This document shows, in pieces, positions 37,043 to 46,509 of a stretch of DNA of 64,000 nucleotides (positions are counted from its first letter, which is position 1; each line of letters begins with the position of its first letter). The translations under genes were made by a program, and so were the position numbers. Source of the stretch: Xanthomonas vesicatoria ATCC 35937 (GTDB lineage Bacteria; Pseudomonadota; Gammaproteobacteria; Xanthomonadales; Xanthomonadaceae); assembly GCF_001908725.1 (NCBI RefSeq), contig NZ_CP018725.1, forward strand, positions 1,178,001-1,242,000, given 5' to 3'. The notes under the pieces were generated by a model. It searched no databases. It was given only the letters and a program-made list of their open reading frames with translations, and was not told the DNA's origin.

Positions 37043-39115
37043 ATGAAAGGGTTCTCGAAGCTGGCCTGGGGCGCGCTCGCGCTGCTGGCCGCGTTCTGTC
37101 TGGGTACCGTGGCGCTACAGCGCGGCGAGCATATCAACGCGTTGTGGATTGTGGTGGCGGCGGTGTCGATCTATCTGATCGCCTACCGGTTCTACAGCCT
37201 GTTCATCGCCGACAAGGTGATGCAGCTCGACCCCACCCGCGCCACGCCGGCGGTGGCCAACAACGATGGCCTGGACTACGTGCCCACCAACAAGCACGTG
37301 CTGTTCGGGCATCACTTCGCTGCGATCGCCGGCGCCGGACCGCTGGTCGGCCCGGTGCTCGCCGCACAGATGGGCTACCTGCCCGGTCTGCTGTGGCTGG
37401 TGGTCGGCGTGGTGTTCGCCGGCGCGGTACAGGACTTCGTGGTGCTGTTCCTGTCCAGCCGCCGCAACGGCCGCTCGCTGGGCGATCTGGTGCGCGAGGA
37501 AATGGGCCAGGTGCCCGGCACCATCGCCCTGTTCGGCGCCTTCCTGATCATGATCATCATCCTGGCGGTGCTGGCGATGGTGGTGGTCAAGGCGTTGGCC
37601 GAGAGCCCGTGGGGCATGTTCACGGTGATCGCCACCATGCCCATCGCGATCATGATGGGCGTGTACATGCGCTACATCCGCGTCGGCAAGATCGGCGAGA
37701 TCTCGGTGGTGGGGCTGATCCTGCTGCTGGGCGCGATCTGGCTGGGCGGCAAGGTCGCCGCAGACCCGACCTGGGGCCCGGCCTTCACCTTTACCGCCAA
37801 GCAGATCACCTGGATGCTGATCGGCTACGGCTTCGTCGCCTCGGTGCTGCCGGTGTGGCTGCTGCTGGCGCCGCGCGATTACCTGTCCACCTTCCTCAAG
37901 ATCGGCACCATCCTCGCGCTGGCGATCGGCATCCTGGTCGTGATGCCGGATCTGAAGATGCCGGCCCTGACCCAGTTCGCCTCCACCGGCGACGGCCCGG
38001 TGTGGAAGGGCGGCATCTTCCCGTTCCTGTTCATCACCATCGCTTGTGGCGCAGTCTCCGGTTTCCATGCGTTGATCGCCTCGGGTACCACGCCCAAGCT
38101 GCTCGCCAACGAAGGCCACATGCGCTACATCGGCTACGGCGGCATGCTGATCGAATCGTTCGTGGCGGTGATGGCGCTGGTGGCGGCCTCGATCATCGAG
38201 CCGGGCATCTACTTCGCCATGAACAGCCCCGCCTCGCTTGTCGGCACCGACACCATTGCGGTTGCGGCCAAGGTCTCCGAATGGGGCTTTGCGATCACCC
38301 CTGACGTGCTGGAAGCCACGGCCAGGGACATCGGCGAGCACAGCATCCTGGCCCGCGCCGGCGGTGCGCCCACCCTGGCGGTGGGCATCGCGCAGATCCT
38401 GCATCAGCTATTGCCGGGCGAAGACACCATGGCGTTCTGGTATCACTTCGCCATCCTGTTCGAAGCCTTGTTCATCCTCACCGCGGTGGATGCCGGCACG
38501 CGTGCGGGCCGCTTCATGCTGCAGGACCTGCTGGGCAACTTCATCCCGGCGCTGAAGAAGACCGAATCGTGGACCGCCAACATCATCGCCACCGCCGGCT
38601 GCGTGGCGCTGTGGGGCTACCTGCTCTATACCGGCGTGATCGATCCGTTCGGCGGCATCCAGACGCTGTGGCCGTTGTTCGGCATCTCCAACCAGATGCT
38701 GGCGGGTATTGCGTTGATGCTGGGCACCGTGGTGCTGTTCAAGATGAAGCGCGACCGCTATGCGTGGGTCACCATCGTGCCGGCGCTGTGGCTGTTGCTC
38801 TGCACGACCTATGCCGGGCTGATCAAGATCTTCGACAGCAACCCGGCGCAGGGCTTCCTGGCGCAGGCGCACAAGTTCCAGGCCGCCATCGCCAGCAACA
38901 CCATCACCGCACCGGCCAAGACGGCGCCGCAGATGCAGCAGATCGTCACCAATGCCTACGTCAACACCGGGCTGACCGTGCTGTTCCTGTTCGTGGTGGC
39001 GTCGATCCTGCTCTATGCGATCAAGACGATCATCGCCGCGCGCCGCAACCCGCAACGCACTGACCGCGAAACACCGTACGTAGCCTTGCAGCCGCATCAG
39101 ATGGCGGATCTGTGA
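37043..39115 (+). CDS. cstA: Carbon starvation protein A (CstA-type transporter)
   Basis: A 690-residue polytopic inner-membrane protein with about 16-18 helices. CstA/BtsT proteins take up peptides or pyruvate. Family hallmarks include [20 protein letters not shown] near residue 90, the [12 protein letters not shown] segment and [13 protein letters not shown] near the C-terminus. The start at 37043 follows GAGGGG. The stop overlaps the start of the following small gene. No obvious CRP/Clp site was seen upstream. The substrate is not predictable between pyruvate and peptides. Confidence 0.95.
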   Translation: MKGFSKLAWGALALLAAFCLGTVALQRGEHINALWIVVAAVSIYLIAYRFYSLFIADKVMQLDPTRATPAVANNDGLDYVPTNKHVLFGHHFAAIAGAGPLVGPVLAAQMGYLPGLLWLVVGVVFAGAVQDFVVLFLSSRRNGRSLGDLVREEMGQVPGTIALFGAFLIMIIILAVLAMVVVKALAESPWGMFTVIATMPIAIMMGVYMRYIRVGKIGEISVVGLILLLGAIWLGGKVAADPTWGPAFTFTAKQITWMLIGYGFVASVLPVWLLLAPRDYLSTFLKIGTILALAIGILVVMPDLKMPALTQFASTGDGPVWKGGIFPFLFITIACGAVSGFHALIASGTTPKLLANEGHMRYIGYGGMLIESFVAVMALVAASIIEPGIYFAMNSPASLVGTDTIAVAAKVSEWGFAITPDVLEATARDIGEHSILARAGGAPTLAVGIAQILHQLLPGEDTMAFWYHFAILFEALFILTAVDAGTRAGRFMLQDLLGNFIPALKKTESWTANIIATAGCVALWGYLLYTGVIDPFGGIQTLWPLFGISNQMLAGIALMLGTVVLFKMKRDRYAWVTIVPALWLLLCTTYAGLIKIFDSNPAQGFLAQAHKFQAAIASNTITAPAKTAPQMQQIVTNAYVNTGLTVLFLFVVASILLYAIKTIIAARRNPQRTDRETPYVALQPHQMADL

Positions 39116-39339
39116 TGGGCACCCAACTCGTTCTTGCCAGTCAATATCAGGTACATCGCCGTCTCTGGCGGCGGCTCATCCAGACCGCGCGCCTGTGTTG
39201 CGGCATTCCCGACTACGACAACTACGTGCGCCACATGCTGGAAAAACACCCGGACAAACCGGTGATGGACTACCCCACCTTCTTTCGCGAGCGGCAGGAT
39301 GCGCGCTACGGCGGAAAGAGCGGGTTTCGTTGTTGCTGA
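39115..39339 (+). CDS. YbdD/YjiX family small protein
   Basis: A 74-residue protein of the YbdD/YjiX family, encoded directly after cstA in many proteobacteria. Recognisable features are [20 protein letters not shown] and [17 protein letters not shown]. Its ATG overlaps the cstA stop (TGATG), a sign of translational coupling. Related proteins are reported to be needed for transport by CstA-type carriers, so it is probably an accessory subunit. Confidence 0.9.
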   Translation: MGTQLVLASQYQVHRRLWRRLIQTARLCCGIPDYDNYVRHMLEKHPDKPVMDYPTFFRERQDARYGGKSGFRCC

Positions 39340-39369
39340 TTAGCTGAGTGGCTGATCATCTAGTGAAAC

Positions 39370-39405
39370 CGCAACAGGGCGCGATGCGAATCGTGCCCTG
39401 TTGCG
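39370..39405 (+). terminator. Stem-loop terminator after cstA operon
   Basis: CGCAACAGGGCGCGAT at 39370-39385 pairs with ATCGTGCCCTGTTGCG at 39390-39405 with only one G-T mismatch and a four-base loop. It lies about 30 bases after the preceding stop codon. A weak T-containing tail follows. It is probably the intrinsic terminator of cstA and its partner. Confidence 0.6.
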
Positions 39406-39475
39406 TTGATGGCTTGAGTTAACCGCAGGGCTTTTGCCTGCCACCATCACGGGACGCCCCGCAAGGCAGAGGGCT

Positions 39476-39940
39476 GATCTGCAGTTTTGCTGCAAGGCCC
39501 TTGCCCGCTCACCATCGCGGAACACGCAGCAAGGACGTCCTTGTAAGCTCTTACGCGGCATCCATGCCGCGCAAGGTCCTGCGACGGTGAGCGGGCAAGG
39601 ACCCGTCGAGATGGTCGGTGTGCAAGATGAGGTGCTTGCAATTGGCGAATTCTCATGTCGTTGCGGCCCGCAGCAGCAAGCCAATGCAACTAGCAAGCTG
39701 GCCTGGTTTTCACCTAGCGACCGACCAACCCTCTGGTGCGGTGTCCTCGCCGCTTGCGGGACCGTGTGGCGGCATGGATGCCGTCACCGAGCCCCCAGGG
39801 GCGGGTTCACGGCGTGTCCCGCAAGCGGTGAGGGCATCGCACGCTCGACCAACGACGCTTTTGATCTAAAAGGGGCTCACAAAACGTCGCGAGCAGTCGT
39901 CAGGCACCGGCCGCGCCCGCCTGGTGGCTGCGCAGTCGTC
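39476..39940. repeat. Paired stem-loop dispersed repeat (copy B)
   Basis: Two large inverted repeats lie in tandem. The left one spans 39500-39599: CTTGCCCGCTCACC pairs perfectly with GGTGAGCGGGCAAG and encloses a smaller hairpin (CGCGGCAT/ATGCCGCG, 39554-39571). The right one spans 39746-39832: CTCGCCGCTTGCGGGAC pairs with GTCCCGCAAGCGGTGAG with one mismatch. A diverged copy is at 10691-11060, and the right flank (GAGCAGTCGTCA to CGCAGTCGTC) is also found near 32916-33026. No protein-coding capacity is visible, so it is a MITE- or REP-like intergenic element rather than an IS. Confidence 0.75.
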
Positions 39941-39996
39941 GTATTAGCTGCTCTAGGCATTCGACTGCAGCCAAACGATGCGACGACGCGACATCC

Positions 39997-40674
39997 TCAA
40001 CCAGCGCGCTTTTGCACGAGCCGCTCGAACAACGCAGGCAAATTACGCATATCGTCGAACACCTCCAGCACGCCGATCCGACGCAAGGTCTCGCCGTGCC
40101 CCTGCGGAATATGGCTGGCACCGGTAAACCCCAGCACCTGCATGCCCGCTGCCAGCGCCGCGGTGGCACCGGTCGGGCTGTCTTCGATCACCAGGCAACG
40201 CTCCGGCGCGACACCGGCGGTGCGCGCGGCCAGCAGGTATACATCCGGTGCCGGCTTGGGCAGCTCCACCATATCGGCGCTGAAAATGCGCCCGGCAGCG
40301 CGCGCGGTCAGCCCAACCCGCTCCACAGATGCGATCACGTTGTGACGCCGGCTGTTGGAGGCTACCGCCAACGGCAACGGAATCTGCTCCAGCGCCTCGC
40401 GCACGCCTGCAATCGGCTGCACCTCGGCCTTGATCAAGGCCTCGCTGCGCGCCTGGATCTGCGCCAGCAAGGTGTCCGGCAACTGCAGCGCAAAGTGCTC
40501 TTCCACCCGCCGCAACACCTCGCGCGTGGTCTGCCCGAACGTGGTCCCCAGCAGATGTTCCAGCGGCACGGCCGGCACGAATGCTGCCAGCGCCTCGCGC
40601 ATCACTCGGTCGGCCAGGATTTCGCTGTCGACAAGAACCCCATCGCAGTCACTGATCAGTAGCTCGTACGCCAT
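39997..40674 (-). CDS. HAD family hydrolase (beta-phosphoglucomutase-like)
   Basis: A 225-residue HAD-superfamily phosphatase or phosphomutase. Motif I is LLISDCDGVLVDSE with the nucleophile Asp, motif II is LAVASNSRR, motif III the Lys in LPKPAPDVYLLAA and motif IV CLVIEDSPTGATAAL. The helical cap inserted after motif I suggests a small sugar phosphate or similar metabolite. The start at 40674 puts motif I in its usual position. It is a lone gene, transcribed away from the lipoprotein/lipase pair. Confidence 0.9.
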   Translation of the reverse strand: MAYELLISDCDGVLVDSEILADRVMREALAAFVPAVPLEHLLGTTFGQTTREVLRRVEEHFALQLPDTLLAQIQARSEALIKAEVQPIAGVREALEQIPLPLAVASNSRRHNVIASVERVGLTARAAGRIFSADMVELPKPAPDVYLLAARTAGVAPERCLVIEDSPTGATAALAAGMQVLGFTGASHIPQGHGETLRRIGVLEVFDDMRNLPALFERLVQKRAG

Positions 40675-40934
40675 TGCACCCATCTGCTCGCAAAGCGCCA
40701 TTATGCCGGCCAGCTTGTGACCGTCGGCTGTGGCGCGGTGCTGGCAGGGGGAGAACTACGCCCGCGCGCGCGTCCAAAAGGTCCGTCATCAAGCAGACCC
40801 GACCAGGTGACCAACCTCCGCGCCCATGTCACAAAATCTTACCGCTTATGATTTTTACAGCTGGTAGGATCGCCCCGCTGTGGCGGGACTTGCCGCAGCG
40901 TCACCAGGAATGCGATCAGGAGAAGGAGATTTCG

Positions 40935-41699
40935 ATGCAGACGCGATTCCCCACCCTGCTCGTTCTTGCGACCTCGTTTTTCGCGGTCTCATGCACCGCC
41001 TCGCCCGGTGCCAAGGAGCAAACCACCATGTCAGCTACGCTGCAGGACCACGCCGTCGCTTTCCGCGACCCCGGTCTGACCGACATCGCCAACGCCATCG
41101 CGCACGGCGACGTTGCACGGATCAAAACGCTCGCCCCCACCGTCGATCTGGCCGCACATGGCGATCAGAACGTGACCTTGCTGGAATGGGCGATCTGGAA
41201 CGAACAACCACGCGCCCTGGACGCGCTGCTCGACGCAGGCGCGGACCCCGCACTGCCAGGCATGGACCAGGAAACCGTCGTGCACATGGCCGCCATGGCG
41301 CAGGACCCGGAATACCTGAAGATTCTGCTGCGGCACAAGGCGCCGATCGATGTGGTCAGCGCACGCGCCGGGTGGACGCCGCTGTTCCGCGCGGTGCAAA
41401 GCAAGCGCGATGCGCAGATCGGCCTGTTGCTCGATGCAGGCGCCGACGTGCAGCGTGTCGACCACCCCGGTAACAGCCTGCTGCATCTGGCCGCACAAAG
41501 CGGCGCCTCCAGCCCGGCAGTGCTGCAATTGCTCAAGGCCGGCGTGAACCCCACGGTGCGCAATGCGCAGCAGAAAACTTTCCAGGCATATTTTTTCACT
41601 ACGCCGGATCGGCTGCTCAATGCCACCGGACAACAGGTCAGGTCGGATGTGCGCGCTTGGTTGAGCGCCCATAACATTCCCGTGGAAAGCAGCCGCTAA
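40935..41699 (+). CDS. Ankyrin-repeat lipoprotein, likely immunity protein of the adjacent T4SS lipase
   Basis: A 254-residue protein with a lipoprotein signal (LLVLATSFFAVSCTASPG, lipidated Cys20). The mature part consists of about five ankyrin repeats, such as NVTLLEWAIWNEQPRALDAL, GWTPLFRAVQSKRDAQIGLL and GNSLLHLAAQSGASSP. A strong ribosome site (GAAGGAGA) precedes the ATG. The next gene, 36 bases downstream, is a predicted T4SS-delivered lipase. Immunity proteins for Xanthomonas T4SS effectors are typically periplasmic lipoproteins encoded next to the effector, so this is the probable partner. The role is inferred from position and architecture. Confidence 0.8.
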   Translation: MQTRFPTLLVLATSFFAVSCTASPGAKEQTTMSATLQDHAVAFRDPGLTDIANAIAHGDVARIKTLAPTVDLAAHGDQNVTLLEWAIWNEQPRALDALLDAGADPALPGMDQETVVHMAAMAQDPEYLKILLRHKAPIDVVSARAGWTPLFRAVQSKRDAQIGLLLDAGADVQRVDHPGNSLLHLAAQSGASSPAVLQLLKAGVNPTVRNAQQKTFQAYFFTTPDRLLNATGQQVRSDVRAWLSAHNIPVESSR

Positions 41700-41735
41700 G
41701 CGCGCTTTCCGTACGACGCACGCAAGGAGCTGCGC

Positions 41736-42923
41736 ATGCCCCCGTCAAATTCCAGTGACTCATCCACCCCGTTCGCCGAGTCGATGCGCGGACAACAACC
41801 GCAGCCGCAGGACCGGCAGTTTCCGGCGCTGCTGCAAGATCTCTACGCCACCGCCAATCAACGCCGCGAAGGCGGCGCCGAGAGCTTTGCGCCGCTGGCC
41901 AACGGCTGGTCGCGCATGGACGACAGCGCGTTGCAGCAGGCGGGCATCGATCCGGCGCTGCTGCACGACGCCAAAAGCGGCTTCGATGCCGCGTTCTATC
42001 GCAACGATCAAGGCCAGGTGGTGCTCGGTTTTTGCGGCACCGACGAAGGCAAGGACTGGAAGCACAACATCGGCCAGGGCCTGGGCTTCGACGATGCGCA
42101 ATACGCATCGGCAATCCAGCTCGGCAGCCAGGTCAAACAGGCCTTCGGCGACCAGGTGGTGATCTCCGGCCATTCGTTGGGCGGTGGTCTGGCATCGGCG
42201 TCGGCCATGGTCAACGATATTCCCGCAGTGACGTACAACGCGGCCGGCGTCAACGACCGCACCCTTGAACGCGAGGGTCTGGATGCATCGGCAGCCAAGC
42301 AGTACGCCAGCGACGAGTTGATTCGCGGCTACCACGTCAAGAACGAAATCCTCACCCATCTGCAGGAAGACAGCATTCCGCTGAAGTGGACGATGCCCAA
42401 CGCGGCAGGTCACCAGATCGAATTGCCGGAGCCGGACCCGCTGTCGTTCGGGCAGCGGCTGGTACCCGGCATGATGCTCAAGCATCGCCTGGACCTGCAC
42501 GGCATGGACTCGGTGATCAAGGCGCAGGACATGCAGTCGCCCGACCAGGCGCGTGGCGCGTCGTTGCAGCCTGGAAGCCAGCTGTTCAACGACGCGGTGG
42601 TGCAGCTGGATGGCCAACGCGAGCGGCTGGGGCTGCGCGACAACACCGCGTTTATCAACACGGCCGCCAGCGTGGCTGCGCGTGCAGGTAACGACGGCCT
42701 GCAGCGGATCGATCATCTGGTGCCCAACCGCGATGGCGACAGCCTGATTGCGGTGCAAGGCCGCATGGACGACCCGGCGCATCTGCGCAGCCATGTACAG
42801 ACCGCGTCAGCTGCCAACGAACCTGCACAAGGCAATGTCAGTCAGTTGCAGCAGCACAACCAGCAGCACACGCAGCAGCCTGCCCAGCAGCAGGAAGAGC
42901 AGCGTCGCGTGATTCAGCAATAA
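41736..42923 (+). CDS. T4SS-delivered lipase effector with XVIPCD-type C-terminus
   Basis: A 395-residue protein with two parts. The N-terminal alpha/beta hydrolase has the lipase elbow ISGHSLGGGLASAS with Ser147, in a class 3 lipase-like context (VVLGFCGTDEGKDWKHNIGQ). The C-terminal 115 residues look like the XVIPCD domain that VirD4 recognises: RERLGLRDNTAFINTAAS, then NDGLQRIDHLVPNRDGDSLI and a Gln-rich tail. Xanthomonas T4SS effectors with such tails kill rival bacteria, and a lipase would attack membrane phospholipids. AAGGAG precedes the ATG. The upstream lipoprotein is the likely immunity factor. No T4SS structural genes are in the window. Confidence 0.85.
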   Translation: MPPSNSSDSSTPFAESMRGQQPQPQDRQFPALLQDLYATANQRREGGAESFAPLANGWSRMDDSALQQAGIDPALLHDAKSGFDAAFYRNDQGQVVLGFCGTDEGKDWKHNIGQGLGFDDAQYASAIQLGSQVKQAFGDQVVISGHSLGGGLASASAMVNDIPAVTYNAAGVNDRTLEREGLDASAAKQYASDELIRGYHVKNEILTHLQEDSIPLKWTMPNAAGHQIELPEPDPLSFGQRLVPGMMLKHRLDLHGMDSVIKAQDMQSPDQARGASLQPGSQLFNDAVVQLDGQRERLGLRDNTAFINTAASVAARAGNDGLQRIDHLVPNRDGDSLIAVQGRMDDPAHLRSHVQTASAANEPAQGNVSQLQQHNQQHTQQPAQQQEEQRRVIQQ

Positions 42924-43086
42924 TTTGCTCGGCAAACGGTGCCGCAGTCAGCGTTCGTCAGGTAGACGCGTGCGGTGCGAGTGGCCGCACAAAGCCGATC
43001 CCTTTGCCCAGCAAACCGATCGGCGGTGTCATGGGGCTGTTCCAGGCAGCAGCTCCATGACACCGGCCGCACGGCGTAACGCAGCA

Positions 43087-44337
43087 CTAGCCTGCCCCGG
43101 CCATCGCCCGCAAGGTGATGCCCACCAGATAGGCCAGATAAGTGCCGGTGGCATAGCCCATCGTGCCCAGCAACACGCCCACCGGAGCCAACGCCGGATG
43201 GAACGCCGCAGCGACGACCGGCGCAGATGCCGGTCCGCCGATATTTGACTGCGAGCCAATCGCAAAATAGAAGAACGGCACCCGCAACCAGCGCCCCAGC
43301 GCCCACAGCAGCGCGATGTGCACAGCGATCCAGATCAGCCCGAGCAGGAACAGCCACGGCCGATCCAGCAGCGCCAGCAGGTCCATCTGCATGCCGATGC
43401 AGGCGATCAGGAAATACAGCAGCAACGAGCCGATCCTGGAGGCGCCCGCGCCTTCCAGGGTCCGCGCGCGGGTGAAGCTCAACAGCAATCCCAGACTGGT
43501 CGCCAGCACCACCACCCACACGAACGGCGCGTCCAGACTGAATTGGCCGGACCAGCTCAGGTGCGCCTTGCACCAGGTGGCCAACGGGCTAGCCAGCGCG
43601 TGGGCCAAGCCGACCCCGCCGAATGCCACCGCCACGATCACCATCAGGTCGGCCAGGCTGGGGATACGCGCGTGTTCGGCGTGGAAGCGCGCCATACGCT
43701 CCTGCAAGGCGTCCAGCGCACGGGTGTCGGCACCGCTGCGGCTATCGATCTTGCGCGCGCGGCCGGCCAGGAAAATCAGCGCCGCCATCCACACGTAGCC
43801 GACGCCGACATCGACCACCGCAAACTGCCCGAACGTGGTCGCGTCGACATTGAACACTTCGCGCATCGCCAGCATGTTGGCGCCGCCGCCGATCCAGCTA
43901 CCGGCCAATGCGGCCATGCCCGCCCAGGTGTCGCCGGCGACGGTGGCCGGGTGCAGCCACCGCATCACCCAGAAAGCGACCACCGCGCCCAGCATGATGC
44001 TCACCGATGCGCCCAGATACATGGCAACCAGCTTGGGGCCCAGCCCCAGGATCGCGCGCAGATCGATGCTCAGCGTGAGCAGGATCAACGCGGCCGGCAA
44101 CAGCACGTCGCGAGCGATGGGGTTGTACAGGCGCGTGTTGGCGCCATCGATCAGCCCGACGGTGTTGTAGATGCCGGGCAGCAGGTAGCACAGCAACAAG
44201 GCCGGTACCACGGCATAGAAGCGCCGCCACGGGCCTTGCGTGCGCGATGCGGTCCAGAACACCGCACCCAGGGTGGCGGCGATCAGGCCGAAGACGACGA
44301 TATCGTTTTGAATCAGTGCAGACGCAGGCGCATTCAC
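43087..44337 (-). CDS. DUF819 family membrane protein
   Basis: A 416-residue polytopic protein of the DUF819 family (YjcL-type), with about 11-12 helices. Conserved features include the N-terminal YLLPGIYNTVGLIDG, WAGMAALAGSWIGGGANMLA and the C-terminal AIGSQSNIGGPASAPVVAAA. A transporter function is suspected for the family but the substrate is unknown. It stands alone; the 163-base gap to the lipase gene (converging) has no visible gene. Confidence 0.85.
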   Translation of the reverse strand: MNAPASALIQNDIVVFGLIAATLGAVFWTASRTQGPWRRFYAVVPALLLCYLLPGIYNTVGLIDGANTRLYNPIARDVLLPAALILLTLSIDLRAILGLGPKLVAMYLGASVSIMLGAVVAFWVMRWLHPATVAGDTWAGMAALAGSWIGGGANMLAMREVFNVDATTFGQFAVVDVGVGYVWMAALIFLAGRARKIDSRSGADTRALDALQERMARFHAEHARIPSLADLMVIVAVAFGGVGLAHALASPLATWCKAHLSWSGQFSLDAPFVWVVVLATSLGLLLSFTRARTLEGAGASRIGSLLLYFLIACIGMQMDLLALLDRPWLFLLGLIWIAVHIALLWALGRWLRVPFFYFAIGSQSNIGGPASAPVVAAAFHPALAPVGVLLGTMGYATGTYLAYLVGITLRAMAGAG

Positions 44338-44687
44338 CGCAGGCGGTCATCCGGACAGAGGGCCGCCAACGCGGATCGCGCCGGGAGCGGCCGATGCCAG
44401 TGAATCTAGCCGACCACGTCGGTAGCGCAAACCCTTCTGGCGATTCCGGCTGCTGCGACCACGGCGTTCGAGGCAGGCCTGAGCGCGGATGCGATGGATC
44501 GCTTCGCTAGTCGCGCAGAGTGAGGGTGAACGCTCGGTCCCGCTCGGCTGGCGATAGCAGGGTCACGCGGCGATGAGCCAGCAGCTGGAAAACAAGGTAG
44601 CGTCGCAGTTGCATCGCTTTGTCCAAACCGCTCGGGCACCCCACGCTGCGCTGGCCATCACGATCAACGCCGGCACACGCCAAGCGC
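44338..44687. other. Intergenic region upstream of the DUF819 gene
   Basis: About 350 bases with no supported gene; open frames on both strands are Arg/Ala-rich and lack ribosome sites. No repeat, RNA gene or terminator was recognised. Confidence 0.45.
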
Positions 44688-44903
44688 TCAACCGTAGCGC
44701 CGCACCACACGTTCGCCTTCGGCGGTATTCAGCACCACGCCGCTGGGCTGGCCGGTGGTCAGGCAGTGCAGTTTGGCCATCAGCTCGGCATTTTCCAGCG
44801 CGCCCTGCTCGCGCAGGTAGCGCAGCGGCGACCATTCCGGGCGGGTCACCCACCAGCCGCCTTGTTCGGGGTGAATGCGTACGACGTAGCGGGACTGGTC
44901 CAT
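44688..44903 (-). CDS. Small hypothetical protein
   Basis: A 71-residue soluble protein starting MDQSRYVVRIHPEQGGWWV. The start at 44903 is preceded by a strong Shine-Dalgarno (GGAGGA). The pattern YVVRIHPEQGGWWV is reminiscent of short DUF2188-like beta-strand proteins, but I do not assign it. No membrane segment or signal is present. It probably forms its own unit. Confidence 0.6.
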   Translation of the reverse strand: MDQSRYVVRIHPEQGGWWVTRPEWSPLRYLREQGALENAELMAKLHCLTTGQPSGVVLNTAEGERVVRRYG

Positions 44904-45268
44904 GGGGTCCTCCGGGCGGTGAGTAGAGCGGTCAAACACAGGTGCGAGCGCGCCGGACAGGCGCATCACGCGAGGAATTGGGACAAACCGTGCCGCGTCC
45001 GGGAGCCAACATGCCCTTACTCAAGGGGCCGCGGGAGAGTGGCCGATGGCCCCGCGTTTGGCATAGTGAGCATGCTCTTTGACGCATGGCCACACCGTCG
45101 GGCGGACACTGGCATCCGGGTAGGAAAATTCTTACGTGACACACGTCTCGCTGAGCGCTACATTCCGCAACGAAGGGTGAAGAACCCTTCACAAGCAGCC
45201 GCCACGGGAGCGCAGACGGCTTGCAGGGGATCAGGGCGCGCTCGAACGACACCTTGGGGAGGGTTGGC

Positions 45269-45364
45269 ATGTATCTGCTCAGAAAGTTCCAGTTTCCGGT
45301 CAAGACCGCGATGGTGGTGGGCTACGTTCTGGTCATCCGGGAAGCCTTGGTGCTTTGGTCCTGA
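45269..45364 (+). pseudogene. Possible truncated membrane-anchored receptor leader
   Basis: A 31-codon frame starting MYLLRKFQFPVKTAMVVGYV, with a strong ribosome site (GGGGAGGG) before the ATG. The sequence looks like the basic start plus first membrane helix of a chemoreceptor or GGDEF protein, then ends abruptly at TGA. A leader peptide is an alternative. The upstream 300 bases contain an inverted repeat ACGTG-ACA-CACGT (45134-45146) and no gene. No homologous continuation was found in the other frames downstream. Confidence 0.3.
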
Positions 45365-45427
45365 TCGGCATCGGCGCACCGCGGATCAGGCTGTCGGAAA
45401 TCGACAGCTGATACCCGTCATCGCGTC

Positions 45428-46036
45428 TCACTCCCGGTCCACCCACCCGCGTTGCTGCGCCGCCGCCAGATCGGCCGGCGTGTCCACGTCCAGCGCCAGC
45501 GCCGGTGCGCTGACGCAGCCTAGCGTCTGCACATCCAGACCGGCGAACAGCGCGCGCAGACCGCTATCGCCCTGCAGCGTAACGTCGGCCCAGGCGGTAT
45601 GTGTCACCACCGCAGGAATGCCGCGCACGCCGGCATAGCCGCTGGTGGCACACCCCGAAGTGGCACGATCGGCTTCGTCCAGCAAAGCCCGCAAATGCGG
45701 TGCTTCCAATGCCGGTTGATCGCACCCCAGAATCAGGCTGCGTCGTAGCGTCGCGTCGTCCCGCACATGCCGGCGCAGCGCCGCCAGGCTGGAGCCCATC
45801 CCGGCAGACCAGTCGGCATGCCGCAGCACTTCTACGTCCAGCCCCTGCAGTACATCCGATAGCCGATCGGCATCGGCGCCCAGCACGACGACGCAGCGGC
45901 GTGGTGCGGTCTGCAATGCAATGCGTGCAGAGCGCCGCAGCAATGGTTCGCCGTCGCGCATCAGCAATTGCTTGGAGCGGCCGAGCCGGCTCCCTGCACC
46001 TGCTGCCAACACCAATGCGGCATGGTCGCTGCTCAT
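45428..46036 (-). CDS. mocA: Molybdenum cofactor cytidylyltransferase-like nucleotidyltransferase (MocA)
   Basis: A 202-residue NTP-transferase of the MobA/MocA group. The nucleotide-binding start reads ALVLAAGAGSRLGRSKQLL, and a later conserved block is LILGCDQPAL. MocA joins CMP to molybdopterin to make the cytosine dinucleotide cofactor used by PaoABC-type oxidoreductases, and this gene follows such an operon on the same strand. The Gly-Xaa-Gly-Xaa-Arg-Xaa-Gly motif fits. A 473-base gap separates it from the XdhC gene, so it may have its own promoter. Assignment to MocA rather than MobA rests on context. Confidence 0.75.
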   Translation of the reverse strand: MSSDHAALVLAAGAGSRLGRSKQLLMRDGEPLLRRSARIALQTAPRRCVVVLGADADRLSDVLQGLDVEVLRHADWSAGMGSSLAALRRHVRDDATLRRSLILGCDQPALEAPHLRALLDEADRATSGCATSGYAGVRGIPAVVTHTAWADVTLQGDSGLRALFAGLDVQTLGCVSAPALALDVDTPADLAAAQQRGWVDRE

Positions 46037-46509
46037 ACGCAAGGCCTGGTCAATGCATGACAACTGCCACACATGCCGCCGTGACTGCCCGCGGCATCCA
46101 ACCTGCTTGCATCGCTGAGCCCTGCATGCGAGCAGTTGCCACCTAGCGGCGATTCGACAATAGGCATGTCGCAAAACACGGCGTCATAAGAGAAGAAATC
46201 AGGAGACATGGCGACGTCGTGTGTAATGGAGACCGCCTCAGCGTAGAGACCGCGCTGTGCGTGCGGGGTGACTACGCGACGATCAACTACGTATAGCGCT
46301 CGCGCCATCTCGTCATGCAACAACGCGCGACAGATCCATCAATGTGCCCTGCTATCGAGCCTATCGAGATGATCGACGTGCCATGTGTGCTACGGATTCG
46401 CAAGGATGGCGCGCACGGCGCTGCTTCCAGATGGATTACGTGCACGAAGCGAGCCGTTGGCGAAGACCGCGGACGCGAAGCGCGACATCACGCTTAAAAC
46501 ATCAATCAC
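46037..46509. other. Gap between mocA and the XdhC gene
   Basis: 473 bases. An open frame at 46323-46033 (minus strand) encodes about 96 residues and ends in a four-base overlap with the mocA start, but it has no recognisable domain or ribosome site and its composition is not protein-like, so it is not annotated as a gene. No repeat or RNA was recognised. Confidence 0.4.

Noticed and set aside
46033..46323. A 96-codon frame ending in a four-base overlap with mocA
   Set aside because: No ribosome site or domain, composition atypical; the overlap alone is not enough.
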